Assembly: GCA_964393275.1 (NCBI GenBank)
Contig: CAYMTA010000013.1
Location: 26,117-90,116 of the forward strand
DNA: 64,000 nt
Reading direction: 5' to 3'
Source: SLRI01 sp964393275
Lineage (GTDB): Bacteria > Pseudomonadota > Alphaproteobacteria > Geminicoccales > Geminicoccaceae
Under the pieces are notes generated by a model, which saw only the letters and a list, made by a program, of their open reading frames with translations, made no database searches and was not told where the DNA came from. Position 1 is the first letter of the stretch; each line of letters opens with the position of its first letter. Shown one piece after another: positions 53,882 to 63,291 of this stretch. Both the position numbers and the translations under genes were made by a program.

Positions 53882-56680
53882 CTACCGCTCCTGCTTGCGC
53901 AGGGCGAGCACGGCGAGCGCGGTGAGCACCGGGCCGAAGGCGGCGAGGCGCCAGAGATGGCCCGAGAGCTCGCCGAGCCCCAACCCCTTGGTGAAGGCGC
54001 CGACGCTCAACGCCATGTACCAGGTCGTGGGCCAGAGCGTGCCGAGGATGCGGGCCGGCCCTTCGAGCGACGAAACCGGCGTGATCATGCCGGAAAACTG
54101 CAGCGTCGGCATGACCGACAGGATCGCCGCGGCAAAGACCGCCGTGACCTGCGTGCTCGCCATCATCGACACCAGAAGGCCATAGCCCGTCGCCGCCACC
54201 GCGTAGAGCAGCGCGCCCAGGACCAGCGCCGCCGGGCTGCCCTTGAGCGGCACGTCCAGAACCGTGACCACCAGCACCGTCAGGATCACGAAGTTCAGCA
54301 GGGTGATTCCGATATAGACCAGTTGCTTGCCGATCAGGAACTCGGCGCGGCCGGTGGGGGTGACGTAGAAATTGGTGATCGTGCCGATCTCCTTCTCGCG
54401 CGCCACGCTGACCGCCATCAGGACCGCCGGGAAGAGCAGCAGCAGAAGCGGCGGGATGGAGGGGCCGATGGAGGGCAGGCTTTCCATCGTCGGATTGTAG
54501 TGATAGCGCGGCTCGAGCTTGGCCGGCTGGCCCTGGTCCGGCAGGCGCGGGGTGGCCAGATCGGCCAGGGCCAGCGCCGCTTCCGCCTCCACCGACACCA
54601 CGTGCTGATGGGCACCTTCGACATAGCTTTCCACCGTTCCGGCCCGGCTGGTGTCGGTGCCGTCGATCAGCGCGGCGATCTCGGCCGTCTCGCCGCGTCG
54701 CACAAAAACACCGAAATCCGGCGGGATCTGCAGCGCCAGCGTCAGCTCGCCGCTGATCATGCGCCGGTGAAGCTCATCGGCGTCATCGATGCCCGGTCGC
54801 TCGCGGAACCATGCGGAGTCCTCGAACCCCGACAGATAGGCGCGGCTTTCGGGGCTCCGGTCCTGATCGAAGGCGGCAAAGGGGATCTCGCGGACCTCCT
54901 GCGAGATGCCGAAGGACATGATGAGCAGCAGCACCGCGCTGCCGACGAAGGAGAAGACCAGCCGCACCGGGTCGCGGCGCACCTGCATCGCCTCGCGCGC
55001 GGTGAACGCCAGAAGCCGCCTCGGGCTGAAGCCCCGCGCGGCGGCGTGGACGACCGGCGCCCCGCTCACCGCCAGCTCCAGGTCGCTCTCCGCCGCCTCT
55101 TGCGGCATGGCGCCTGGAGCCGCCTCCCGCGGCATCGCATCCATCATGTGGGCGATGAAGGCGTCGTCGAGCGTCTTCACGCCGCGGGCCGCGATGATCG
55201 CTTCGGGCGCCTCCGTCACCAGGACCTTGCCCGCATGCATCAAGGAGATGCGGTCACAGCGCATGCCCTCGTCCATGAAATGGGTCGAGATGAAGATCGT
55301 GACCCCGTCGCGGCGGGCGAGATCCAGCAGCATGTCCCAAAACGCATCGCGCGCCTGCGGATCGACGCCCGATGTCGGCTCGTCCAGGATCAGGATGTCG
55401 GGCGCATGGATCACCGCGACGGCCAGCGACAGGCGCTGGCGAACGCCGAGCGGCAGGGATGAGGCGACCTGGTCGAGATAGGCATCGAGGCCGAAGCGGG
55501 GCACCAGATCGGCCATCCGCTCGGCCGTCCGCGCGTGGCCGAGATGAAAGAGGCGCGCATGGAGCAACAGGTTCTCGCGCACGGTCAGCTCGCCGTAGAG
55601 CGAGAAGGATTGAGACATGAAGCCGACCCGCCGCCGGGCATCGAGATTCTGCGCATCGACCGGTTGGCCGAAGATCCATGCCTCGCCCTCGGTTGCGGGC
55701 TGAAGACCGGTGAGCATCTTCATGGTCGTGGTCTTGCCGCAACCGTTGGAGCCCAGAAAGCCGAAGATCTCGCCGCGGGCGATCTTGAAGCTGACCCTGT
55801 CCACGGCGGTGAAATCGCCGAACCGCTTGGTCAAGCCGCGAGCCTCGATCGCCGGCGGCCCGCCGGTGGCGACCTGGACCGGTGGCGGGGCCGCGGGCAC
55901 GGCGTGCGGGTCGGCTGCCCCGCCGCCCAGGAGGACAACATAGGCCGCCCCGACATTGTCGGTTCCGGTCTCGGCCATCAGGTCGGCCGGGCTCGCCTCG
56001 GCCAGGACGCGCCCCTCGTTCATGGCGATGAGGTGCTCGAATCGTTCGGCCTCCTCCATGTAGGCGGTGGAGACCAGCACGCTCATCCTCGGGCGGTCCC
56101 GGCGGATCGTGTCGATGAGATCCCAGAACTGGCGCCGCGAGAGCGGATCGACGCCCGTGGTGGGCTCGTCCAGCAGCAGGAAGTCCGGGTCGTGGATCAG
56201 CGCGGCGCAGAGCCCCAGCTTCTGCTTCATCCCGCCCGAGAGCTTGCCGGCGGGGCGGTCGAGAAACGGCGCCAGGCCCGTGGCACGGGTCAGGCGCTCG
56301 ATCCGCGTCGCACGTTCGGCGCGGCCCTGACCGAAGAGCTTGCCGAAGAACTCGAGGTTCTCCTGGATGCTGAGGTCATGGTAGAGATTCTTGCCCAGCC
56401 CCTGCGGCATGAAGGCGATCCGCCGGCCCATGTCGGCGCGGTGGCGGGCGCTGGACATGTCGCCGCCCAGCGTGTCGATGCGGCCCGTCTGCAGCCGCTT
56501 GGCCCCGGCGATCAGCCCCATCAGGGTCGACTTGCCCACCCCGTCGGGCCCGATCAGCCCGACCATGCGCCCGGCCGGAATGGCCAGGGTCAGATCGTCG
56601 AGCGCTGTGACCTTGCCATAGCGATGGCTGACCGCCCCGATCCTCGCCACCGGATCGCCTGCCCGGCCAGCGTCGCTCAT
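53882..56680 (-). CDS. Fused double-ATPase/permease exporter (RbbA-like)
   Basis: A 932-aa protein combining two ABC ATPase domains and a C-terminal ABC-2 permease. Domain 1 has Walker A GPDGVGKST (44-52), signature LSGGMKQKL and LLLDEPTTGVDP. Domain 2 has GSNGCGKTT, a degenerate signature LPLGVRQRL and LILDEPTSGVDP. The permease half begins near residue 570 with helices about 585-605 and from about 770, including PTGRAEFLIGKQLVYIGITL. This layout is that of RbbA/YhiH. Despite the ribosome-related name of that family, the operon with HlyD and TetR points to drug or toxic-compound export. The ATG overlaps the hlyD stop. Confidence 0.92.
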   Translation of the reverse strand: MSDAGRAGDPVARIGAVSHRYGKVTALDDLTLAIPAGRMVGLIGPDGVGKSTLMGLIAGAKRLQTGRIDTLGGDMSSARHRADMGRRIAFMPQGLGKNLYHDLSIQENLEFFGKLFGQGRAERATRIERLTRATGLAPFLDRPAGKLSGGMKQKLGLCAALIHDPDFLLLDEPTTGVDPLSRRQFWDLIDTIRRDRPRMSVLVSTAYMEEAERFEHLIAMNEGRVLAEASPADLMAETGTDNVGAAYVVLLGGGAADPHAVPAAPPPVQVATGGPPAIEARGLTKRFGDFTAVDRVSFKIARGEIFGFLGSNGCGKTTTMKMLTGLQPATEGEAWIFGQPVDAQNLDARRRVGFMSQSFSLYGELTVRENLLLHARLFHLGHARTAERMADLVPRFGLDAYLDQVASSLPLGVRQRLSLAVAVIHAPDILILDEPTSGVDPQARDAFWDMLLDLARRDGVTIFISTHFMDEGMRCDRISLMHAGKVLVTEAPEAIIAARGVKTLDDAFIAHMMDAMPREAAPGAMPQEAAESDLELAVSGAPVVHAAARGFSPRRLLAFTAREAMQVRRDPVRLVFSFVGSAVLLLIMSFGISQEVREIPFAAFDQDRSPESRAYLSGFEDSAWFRERPGIDDADELHRRMISGELTLALQIPPDFGVFVRRGETAEIAALIDGTDTSRAGTVESYVEGAHQHVVSVEAEAALALADLATPRLPDQGQPAKLEPRYHYNPTMESLPSIGPSIPPLLLLLFPAVLMAVSVAREKEIGTITNFYVTPTGRAEFLIGKQLVYIGITLLNFVILTVLVVTVLDVPLKGSPAALVLGALLYAVAATGYGLLVSMMASTQVTAVFAAAILSVMPTLQFSGMITPVSSLEGPARILGTLWPTTWYMALSVGAFTKGLGLGELSGHLWRLAAFGPVLTALAVLALRKQER

Positions 56681-57750
56681 GGCCCGGTCTCGCCTGAAGC
56701 GCCGGTCGCGGCATCGGTGGCCCCTTTGGACAGCGGCGCGGGCAGCTCCTCGACCACCGGCGGGGTCAGTCCGGCGGGCCAGTCGGGCATGGTGCCGTCC
56801 GGTCCCACCAGCCGCACCCAGGCCACGCCGCGCACGCCGGTCTTGACCTGGGCCAGGCGTGCCTCGACCAGCCGCTGCGGGATACGCACCCGGATGCGGA
56901 ACATCAGGCTTTCACGCTCCTCGCTGGTCTCGACCTGCTTCGGCGTGAACTGCGCCTGGGGGGCGACGAAGGTGACGGTGGCGGGAATGGCCACATCGGG
57001 CATGACATCGACGACGATTCGCGCCTCGTCCCCGAGCCACACGCGCGGCGCCGCCATGGCTGAGAGGAAGAACTCCATGTAGACCTCGCCGAGGCTGACG
57101 AGCGTCAGCACCTTGCCGCCGCTGCCCAGCACCTCGCCGGGCTGGGCCAGGCGATACAGGATGCGGCCGGCCACAGGCGCATGGAGCGTGCTGTCGGCGA
57201 TCCGTGCCTCGATCTCGCGCAGGTTGGCGGTCTCCGCCTCGACCGAGCGCTGCTTGGCGCGGACATCGGCCTTCGCCGCGGCGAGTCCCGCTTCGGCCAC
57301 CTCGGCGTCGGTCCGACTGATGTCCAGGTTCTCCTGCGGGATCACCTTGCGGGCGAGCAGGGTCTCGGCGCGGGCCAGCCCGACCTTCGCCAGCGCCAGT
57401 TGCGCCTCGGCCTGGGCCACGCCCGCCTTTGCCACCCCGACCGCGGCCTCGGCGCTCGCCACGGAGGCCTGCGCGCGCGCCCTCTGCGCCTCGAGCTCGG
57501 CCGTGTCCATGACCGCGAGGATGTCACCCTCTGCCACCAGATCGCCTTCCTGCACCGTGATCTCGGCGATCCGGCCGGACAGGCGGGTCGAGACATCGAC
57601 CAGATCCGCCTCGATCCGTCCGTTGCCACGCGCGAACCCGTCCGGCGGCTGGCCGCTCGGGGCGAGAAACACCTTCCACAAGGCGAAGCCCAGCAGGGCG
57701 GCGAGCACCGCCAGGACCAGGGCGATCGAAATCCGCCGCGACATGATCAT
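56677..57750 (-). CDS. HlyD-family periplasmic adaptor
   Basis: Membrane-fusion subunit of 357 aa: one N-terminal membrane anchor (about 4-26), a lipoyl half-motif (GRIAEITVQEGDLVAEGDIL), a long alpha-helical hairpin rich in Ala/Glu (about 85-165), then the second lipoyl half and a beta barrel (LHAPVAGRILYRLAQPGEVL). This architecture matches YhiI-type partners of RbbA exporters. The ATG at 57750 overlaps the tetR stop (ATGA); an ATG two codons later (57744) is possible. Confidence 0.92.
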   Translation of the reverse strand: MIMSRRISIALVLAVLAALLGFALWKVFLAPSGQPPDGFARGNGRIEADLVDVSTRLSGRIAEITVQEGDLVAEGDILAVMDTAELEAQRARAQASVASAEAAVGVAKAGVAQAEAQLALAKVGLARAETLLARKVIPQENLDISRTDAEVAEAGLAAAKADVRAKQRSVEAETANLREIEARIADSTLHAPVAGRILYRLAQPGEVLGSGGKVLTLVSLGEVYMEFFLSAMAAPRVWLGDEARIVVDVMPDVAIPATVTFVAPQAQFTPKQVETSEERESLMFRIRVRIPQRLVEARLAQVKTGVRGVAWVRLVGPDGTMPDWPAGLTPPVVEELPAPLSKGATDAATGASGETGP

Positions 57751-58376
57751 GCTCCTCGCTGGCCGGCGCCGCCCGCCTCGATGCCGCGTCGGTAGATGGC
57801 GAACACGCCGGGGGCGGCCTCGGTCATATGGCTCATGTCGCCCCTGATCAGGGATTGCACCACGAGACCCTGGACCGTGCCGATGAACAGCGTCGCCGCC
57901 GCCTCGCCACCCAGATCGGGGCGCAATTCGCCGCATGCCTTGCCGGCCTCGATCAGCTCGTGCAGGCGGGCCGCGTATTGTGCCATCATGGCTTGCGCCA
58001 GGCGCTTGGCCGGCGTCTCGCGCGCACCCTGAAGCTCGCCGAGCAGCATCCGCGGCGCGCCGGGGTGATCGGCGACGAAGGCGACATGGGCAAGGAACAT
58101 GGCCTCCATCCTTTCGAGCGGCGACTCGATATCCTCCGCGGCGCGGTCGATCCGCGCCATGAGGCTCGCGGCCACCCATTTCATCACCGCCTGCCAGAGC
58201 GCCTCCTTGCTCGGGAAATGGCGAAAGAGCGCGCCCTGGGTCAGGTTCATGTGCCTGGCGATGGCAGCGGTCGTGATGTCGCCGGGGTTGGTCGTGCCGG
58301 CGAGCTCGACCACCGCTTCGACCGTGACGTTGCGCCGTTCCTCCGCCGGAAGGTTCTTCTGTCGACAGGTGCTCAT
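57747..58376 (-). CDS. TetR-family regulator of the exporter operon
   Basis: A 209-aa repressor. N-terminal HTH: VTVEAVVELAGTTNPGDITTAAIARHMNLTQGALFRHF region (about 17-50), then a helical ligand domain with a CerR-like C-terminal pattern (LFIGTVQGLVVQSLIRGD). It is the first gene of the operon with the HlyD, RbbA-like and YhhJ-like genes and is joined to hlyD by ATGA. The probable operator is the 34-bp palindrome about 290 bp upstream, implying a leader of roughly 270 nt. The frame is open upstream to 58682, but the ATG at 58376 gives the normal N-terminus. Confidence 0.92.
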   Translation of the reverse strand: MSTCRQKNLPAEERRNVTVEAVVELAGTTNPGDITTAAIARHMNLTQGALFRHFPSKEALWQAVMKWVAASLMARIDRAAEDIESPLERMEAMFLAHVAFVADHPGAPRMLLGELQGARETPAKRLAQAMMAQYAARLHELIEAGKACGELRPDLGGEAAATLFIGTVQGLVVQSLIRGDMSHMTEAAPGVFAIYRRGIEAGGAGQRGA

Positions 58377-58653
58377 CGGGCCGGCTCCATCCGCCGGGCC
58401 GTCACGCCAGGCCGCGCCATGCCAGGGACCAGGGCTGTGCCGACTTTCCTGACTGGAAGCGGTGGCGTGACAGGCAACGATGACGCGCCGGGCGGCAACG
58501 GCACCAGGGCGAGCGCCCGGCCCGACGTCCGGCGTCTCGTTCCCCTGGATCGTGGCCGGCGCAAGGCTGCGAGGCCGATCGTGATATCGAGCTTGCCCGT
58601 GAGCATGAAGCGCCTCGTCATGGCAGCCGCGGATGATTCTCCGCATCACATGC

Positions 58654-58697
58654 ATCATGCCCCGATCCACGGTAGTAATCAATTACTATCTTGGATC
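58654..58697 (-). promoter_or_regulatory. Nested palindrome and promoter upstream of tetR
   Basis: Half-sites TAGTAAT (58673-58679) and ATTACTA (58682-58688) are separated by CA. Outside them, GATCCA (58664-58669) and TGGATC (58692-58697) repeat the symmetry, making a 34-bp operator-like dyad. On the minus strand TTGATT (58677-58682), a 17-nt spacer and CATGAT (58654-58659) form a plausible sigma-70 promoter whose -35 falls inside the dyad. This fits TetR autorepression; phaC lies 70 bp to the right and could be affected too. The 280 bp between here and tetR hold no gene I can support. Confidence 0.6.
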
Positions 58698-58765
58698 GGA
58701 CGAGCCCGGCCTCCATATGGGTTCAGGCATGCAAGCCGTCCGGACCCGCAAAGCCAGAGGGATCA

Positions 58766-60658
58766 ATGGAACAGGAACGACAGGAATCCATGGTGACGCT
58801 GCGCGAGGTCCGCGCTGACCGCCATGCCGACAGGGCGGCCGCCGCCGTGGTTTCCCCGGCTGCGGACGGCACGGCGGTGCCCGCCGCCGACATCGATGCA
58901 ACGGCGCGGGTCGACGGGCCGAAGCAGGATGCCGGCGGCGAATCGAGCATCCACAAGGCGCTCGATCACGCCACCCAGGCCTGGATGGCCCGCTTCACCC
59001 ACGGCTTGTCGCCGGCGGCGCTGATGGGCGCCTGGTTCGACTGGGCGACGCACATGGCCGTCGCGCCGGGCAAGCAGGTGCTGCTGGCCGAGAAGGCGGC
59101 CGAAAAGGTTGGCCGCCATCTTCGCTATGCGCTCGAATGCGCGACCAGAACCGAAAAGGTGGAGTGCTGCATCGAGCCCCTGCCGCAGGACGATCGCTTT
59201 CGCGACGATGCCTGGCAGAAGGGCCCGTTCAACGCGATCCACCAGGGCTTCCTGCTGCAGCAGCAATGGTGGCACAACGTGGTCACCGGCGTGCCAGGCG
59301 TCACCGCCCAGCACGAACGCCAGCTGCAGTTCCTGACGCGCCAGCTTCTCGACATGGCCTCGCCGGCCAACTTCCTCTGGACCAACCCCCAGGCCCTGGA
59401 GAAGACCCGCGAGGAAGGCGGGATGAACCTGGTCCGGGGCATGCAGAATTTTCTGCAGGACATGCAGCGGAGGCTGTCGGGAGCGATGCCCGAGGGGGCC
59501 GAGGCCTTCCAGCCGGGCCGGGACGTCGCGGTGACCGAGGGCAAGGTGGTCCACCGCAATCGGTTGATGGAGCTCATCCAGTATGCGCCGCTGACCGGCG
59601 AGGTCCGGCCCGAGCCGATCCTGATCGTCCCCGCCTGGATCATGAAATACTACATCCTCGACCTGTCGCCGCACAATTCCATGGTGCGCTACCTGGTCGA
59701 GCAGGGCCACACCGTCTTCATGATCTCGTGGAAGAACCCCGATGCGGGGGATCGCGACCTCATGCTCGACGACTACCGTCGTCTCGGCATCGTCGAGGCG
59801 CTGGCGGCGATCGGCGACATCGTGCCGGGGCGCCGGGTTCATGGCGTCGGCTATTGCCTGGGCGGCACGCTGCTCGCCATCCAGGCGGCGGCGATGGCGC
59901 GGGACGACGACGAGCGGCTGGCCTCGCTGACCCTCCTGGCGAGCCAGGTCGATTTCACCGAGGCGGGCGAGCTGCAGCTGTTCGTCAACGAGAGCCAGCT
60001 CGCCTTTCTCGACAGCCTCATGTGGAAGCAGGGCTACCTGGATTCGGTCCAGATGGCCGGCGCCTTCCAGATGCTGCGGTCGAACGACCTGGTCTGGTCC
60101 AGGGTGGTCCACGGCTACCTGATGGGCGAGGACCAACCGATGTTCGACCTCATGGCCTGGAACGCCGACGGCACGCGGCTGCCGCGCGCCATGCATTCCG
60201 AATATCTCCGCAAGCTCTACCTGAACAACGATCTGGCCGAGGGTCGGTTCAGGGTCGAGGGCCGTCCCGTTCACATCGGCGATATCCGCGTGCCGATCTT
60301 CGCCGTGGGCACGGTCAGGGATCACGTCGCACCCTGGCGGTCGGCCTTCAAGATCGACATGCTGAGCGATACCGACGTCACCTTCGCCCTGACCAGCGGC
60401 GGCCACAATGCCGGGATCGTGTCCGAGCCGGGCCGCCCGCGCCGGACCTTCCGGCTCAGGAGCCGCAAGGACGCCGATCTGCACATCGATCCCGAGACCT
60501 GGGTCGAGACGACGCCGGAGCAGGACGGGTCGTGGTGGACCGCCTGGGCGACATGGCTGGATGAGCGCTCGGGCCCGCCGGTGGCCCCGCCGCGCATGGG
60601 CCGCCCGGACCACCCGCCCGTCGCCGATGCGCCCGGCACCTACGTGCTGCAGCGATAG
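58766..60658 (+). CDS. phaC: Poly(3-hydroxyalkanoate) synthase, class I-like
   Basis: Granule-associated enzyme polymerising hydroxyacyl-CoA. The 630-aa protein has an Ala-rich N-terminus, PhaC N-domain features (RFRDDAWQKGPFNAIHQGFLL, about 144-164), and an alpha/beta hydrolase core with the lipase-like box GYCLGG (catalytic Cys364), a catalytic Asp in VGTVRDHVAPW and His in SGGHNAGIV. The start follows AGAGG by 5 nt. No phaA, phaB, phaZ or phasin gene is adjacent. Such unlinked phaC copies are common in alphaproteobacteria. Confidence 0.94.
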   Translation: MEQERQESMVTLREVRADRHADRAAAAVVSPAADGTAVPAADIDATARVDGPKQDAGGESSIHKALDHATQAWMARFTHGLSPAALMGAWFDWATHMAVAPGKQVLLAEKAAEKVGRHLRYALECATRTEKVECCIEPLPQDDRFRDDAWQKGPFNAIHQGFLLQQQWWHNVVTGVPGVTAQHERQLQFLTRQLLDMASPANFLWTNPQALEKTREEGGMNLVRGMQNFLQDMQRRLSGAMPEGAEAFQPGRDVAVTEGKVVHRNRLMELIQYAPLTGEVRPEPILIVPAWIMKYYILDLSPHNSMVRYLVEQGHTVFMISWKNPDAGDRDLMLDDYRRLGIVEALAAIGDIVPGRRVHGVGYCLGGTLLAIQAAAMARDDDERLASLTLLASQVDFTEAGELQLFVNESQLAFLDSLMWKQGYLDSVQMAGAFQMLRSNDLVWSRVVHGYLMGEDQPMFDLMAWNADGTRLPRAMHSEYLRKLYLNNDLAEGRFRVEGRPVHIGDIRVPIFAVGTVRDHVAPWRSAFKIDMLSDTDVTFALTSGGHNAGIVSEPGRPRRTFRLRSRKDADLHIDPETWVETTPEQDGSWWTAWATWLDERSGPPVAPPRMGRPDHPPVADAPGTYVLQR

Positions 60659-60706
60659 ACGGCCGCCAGGCGATGGGCCGAGGTCGAGCATCGCGTTGGC
60701 CGGCCG

Positions 60707-61456
60707 TCAGTCGAGCACCCAGCGAAACGCGCGGCGCAGCTCGCCGGCGCCGTCCCGCTCGAGCCATTTGCCGTGCGCCAGCAGAATGCGCTCGGGCTGC
60801 CAGTCGATCATCGTCCGGATGGCCGAGCGGAGCTCGCGTCTGTGCCGCAGGAACGACAGCCGCATGTCGATCGGCATGCCGCCATGCGGGCTCGCCGCGC
60901 CGGCGAGCCGAACCAGCCAGCGAAGCCGGCGCGACGGCAGCTTCGCGAGCTCGAAATTCTCGATCAGGTCGGTCAGGATCAGTGTTCGGCTGGCGCGATG
61001 AAAGAACTCGACCTCCGTCATGTAGCCGCCCCTGACCGGCAGCGTGGCGATCTCGTCGTCCCAGGGATAGCCATCGCGGCGATCGAGGGCCTCGAAGGGA
61101 AAATCGATCCGGCCGCGCGACTGCTTCAGGATGCCCGGTGCCAGGTGGACGGCGGCCTGCGGATAGGCCGCGTGCCATTCCGGCAGCCACCAGTAGTGAA
61201 GGCGGCTGGGGCCGATGAGCCAGTGAGGCGTGCCCAGCCGCTCGATCGCCGCGCGAAGCGAGGCAGCCAGCGGCGTCGGCGAATGGATGAACAGGCGCGC
61301 CTTCTGGAGGCGCAGCACCGTCATGCGGGTCGGAAAGGGCAGCTTCAGGAGCGGCGGGCCGAAAGGGATCGTCGGCCCATCGACGATCCACACCTCGTCG
61401 GCCACGCGCTTGAGCGTATGGAGGGGCGCGTAGGTGATCCGGTCCAGCTCGTCCAT
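60707..61456 (-). CDS. DUF4336 family protein, metallo-beta-lactamase-like
   Basis: A 249-aa protein with the DUF4336 pattern: VADEVWIVDGP, PFPTRMTVLRL, IHSPTPLAASL, the HWLIGPSRLHYWWLPEWHAAYP motif (about 98-119) and FFHRASRTLILTDLIENFE. The IHSP and TDLIE elements mirror metallo-beta-lactamase sheet edges, but the canonical HxHxDH motif is not seen, so hydrolase activity is uncertain. AGGGA precedes the ATG by 6 nt. It converges on phaC. Confidence 0.8.
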   Translation of the reverse strand: MDELDRITYAPLHTLKRVADEVWIVDGPTIPFGPPLLKLPFPTRMTVLRLQKARLFIHSPTPLAASLRAAIERLGTPHWLIGPSRLHYWWLPEWHAAYPQAAVHLAPGILKQSRGRIDFPFEALDRRDGYPWDDEIATLPVRGGYMTEVEFFHRASRTLILTDLIENFELAKLPSRRLRWLVRLAGAASPHGGMPIDMRLSFLRHRRELRSAIRTMIDWQPERILLAHGKWLERDGAGELRRAFRWVLD

Positions 61457-61592
61457 CCGTCTTCCCTGGCCCAGCCTCCGGCCGGCCGCGGTGGAAAGCG
61501 CTCGTCCGCCTCCCCTCGCGTCGCCGCCGCCTGGCCCGTCGCCGAGGCTCGACGCGCTCCAGGTCGTGCCGAGATCGCCGTCCGGGTGCCGT

Positions 61593-61856
61593 CTACCCGC
61601 CCAGCCTCTCGACCGCGGCGCCGGTGTCGCCCTTGAACCTGACGCTGTAGGCGCCTTCGTCGCAATGGATCGTCCAGGCCGCCTCGTCCGGCGACGAGCG
61701 ATCCGGGTCGGCCCGGGCGTCAACGGGGTTGGTGCAGGCATGGCCGGCGTCGCGCACCGCCACCGCGATATCGTCGGCGGCGGTCTCCTGGGCCACGGCA
61801 GCGGTCGCCCAGGCGAGGCAGAGAAGGCCGATCCAGGCCGATGCGGCGCGCGCCAT
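61593..61856 (-). CDS. Small secreted protein, unknown
   Basis: An 87-aa product with a signal peptide (MARAASAWIGLLCLAWATAAVA-QE) and GGGAG 8 nt before the ATG. The mature 65 residues contain two Cys (HACTNPVDA and WTIHCDEGAYSVRFKGD) that could form a disulfide, and a short beta pattern. I do not recognise a family. It ends 137 bp upstream of the DUF4336 start and may share its transcript. Confidence 0.65.
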   Translation of the reverse strand: MARAASAWIGLLCLAWATAAVAQETAADDIAVAVRDAGHACTNPVDARADPDRSSPDEAAWTIHCDEGAYSVRFKGDTGAAVERLGG

Positions 61857-62315
61857 GCTCGTTTCTCCCGCGTGGTGGCGGTCAGGGTGATCGCTGGAGG
61901 CCAGCGTAGGCGGACGCAACCGGGGCATCAAGCGATGCCGCTTGTGCAGGGCATGGAAGTTTGCTAGCCTGCCTTTGCTGGTGGCGGTGCCATCATGGCG
62001 TGCCGGGGGTGCCGGCATTGCCGTTCCCGCCGGCGAGATGCGGGTGAGCCGGATGACCGGCGTGCATGGCCGCGACGTCGCCAGCCTGGATCCACTAGCG
62101 AACGGGAGGGTGCGCATGTGCATGGATGATCCACCCGCGAGTTCGTGATGATCCCGCCGCCTCGTGCCTCGGGATCACGATTCGGCTGATCGGCTGGAAT
62201 TCCAGATTCCGGTGACGAGCCGGATCGCCAGACAATTCGAATCTGCTTTCTGAAGCGCGACTGCATGTCCGCTTCATCCAATCGCCGGCGACTGCCGGCC
62301 ATGGCCCTAGCGCCA
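61857..62315. other. Intergenic, no gene recognised
   Basis: About 460 bp with several open frames but none with a ribosome site, domain or consistent codon pattern. A short plus-strand frame from 61942 lacks any recognisable feature. Nothing tRNA-like or otherwise structured was seen apart from the hairpin listed next. Confidence 0.4.
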
Positions 62316-62353
62316 GAAAGCCCCGCTCGAGCCCCTGTGCCAGCGGGGCTTTC
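62316..62353. terminator. Strong hairpin downstream of the CBS-BON gene
   Basis: GAAAGCCCCGCT (62316-62327) and its exact complement AGCGGGGCTTTC (62342-62353) give a 12-bp stem with a 14-nt loop, 72 bp past the stop of the minus-strand CBS-BON gene. The A/T flanks on both sides suit a bidirectional intrinsic terminator. Confidence 0.75.
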
Positions 62354-62424
62354 GCATGGCCGCCGCTCCCGGAGAGGCCGTGGCCGCCCGTACGTCGCTC
62401 CCCACCGTCGCCCCCCATCGACCA

Positions 62425-63117
62425 TCAGAGACCGATCGGCAGGCCCTCGCGCACGGCCAGGTGGTTGTCGACGCCGCGCACGCCCGGAATGCCGGCGGCC
62501 GCCACCTCGAGCGCCCGGCGCTCGGCATCGTTCGCGGCGAGGCCCCAGAGGTGCACGACGCCGTTCTCGACCGAGGCGCTGACCGAGCCCACCGTGGCGA
62601 AGCCGGCCTTTCGGGCGGTGGCCTCGAAGCGGTCCTTGATGGCGATGTCATCCATGGTGGCCGCCGCGCCCGGCGGGGGGGCCGCCGCCAGCGCCCTGAC
62701 CAGGTCGGAGCGCGCGACGATGCCGACGATTCTCCCGTCCTCGACCACGGGCAGGCGCTTGACCCGGCGGTCGTGCATGAGCTGCGCCGCCCGGGCGAGC
62801 GGCGTGTCGGCCGTCGCGGTGACCAGCTCCTTGACCATGACATCGGCGGCGATGCGGCCGTGCGCCTTGAGGAACGTCTCGGCGCGGCTCTCGGAGGCGA
62901 CAAAGAGGTCGAGCCACCAGGCCCGGCGGCCCTCGGTGCCGGTCTCGACCCGCTGCAGGAGGTCGCCCTCGCTGACGAGCCCCAGGAGCCGGCCCTCCGG
63001 GTCGACCACCGGCACCGCGCTGATCCGCTTCTCGACCATGATCCGGGCGATCTCGGCGATGGCGGTGCCGGGCGCGACCGTCTCGACCTTGCGCGTCATC
63101 ACGTCGGCGACGAGCAT
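62425..63117 (-). CDS. CBS-pair plus BON domain protein
   Basis: A 230-aa cytoplasmic protein. It has two CBS motifs (MLVADVMTRKVETVAPGTAI with ISAVPVVDPEGRLLGLVSEGD, about 1-55; and VMVKELVTATADTPLARAA with VKRLPVVEDGRIVGIVARSD, about 92-148), then a BON domain (about 158-225, VENGVVHLWGLAANDAERR). CBS pairs sense adenosyl nucleotides; the BON addition is common in stress proteins. GGAGGA lies 6 nt before the ATG. It diverges from the HPF-type gene, another stress factor. Confidence 0.9.
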   Translation of the reverse strand: MLVADVMTRKVETVAPGTAIAEIARIMVEKRISAVPVVDPEGRLLGLVSEGDLLQRVETGTEGRRAWWLDLFVASESRAETFLKAHGRIAADVMVKELVTATADTPLARAAQLMHDRRVKRLPVVEDGRIVGIVARSDLVRALAAAPPPGAAATMDDIAIKDRFEATARKAGFATVGSVSASVENGVVHLWGLAANDAERRALEVAAAGIPGVRGVDNHLAVREGLPIGL

Positions 63118-63291
63118 TCCGCTTCCTCCGATTGACCCCCGTCCCGCCCCGGGGCAGGTGGAACCCGTTCTGGCGGCGGCCGTTCCCTCGAGCGATCCGA
63201 TCCGGTAGGCTGGACGAGCACCGATGCCGGGCCGATGATCGGGATCACGGCCAAGGTATCGTCCAATGATGAGCGAAAGGGAAGTCGCACC

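Noticed and set aside
58377..58682. N-terminal extension of TetR
   Set aside because: The frame is open but the extension has no conserved sequence and would place the helix-turn-helix over 100 residues from the start.
61942..62148. Small plus-strand protein
   Set aside because: No ribosome site, no recognised motif, and codon pattern like non-coding GC-rich sequence.
62309..62356. tRNA gene
   Set aside because: The stem-loop is a simple GC hairpin; no anticodon arm or T-loop consensus is present.
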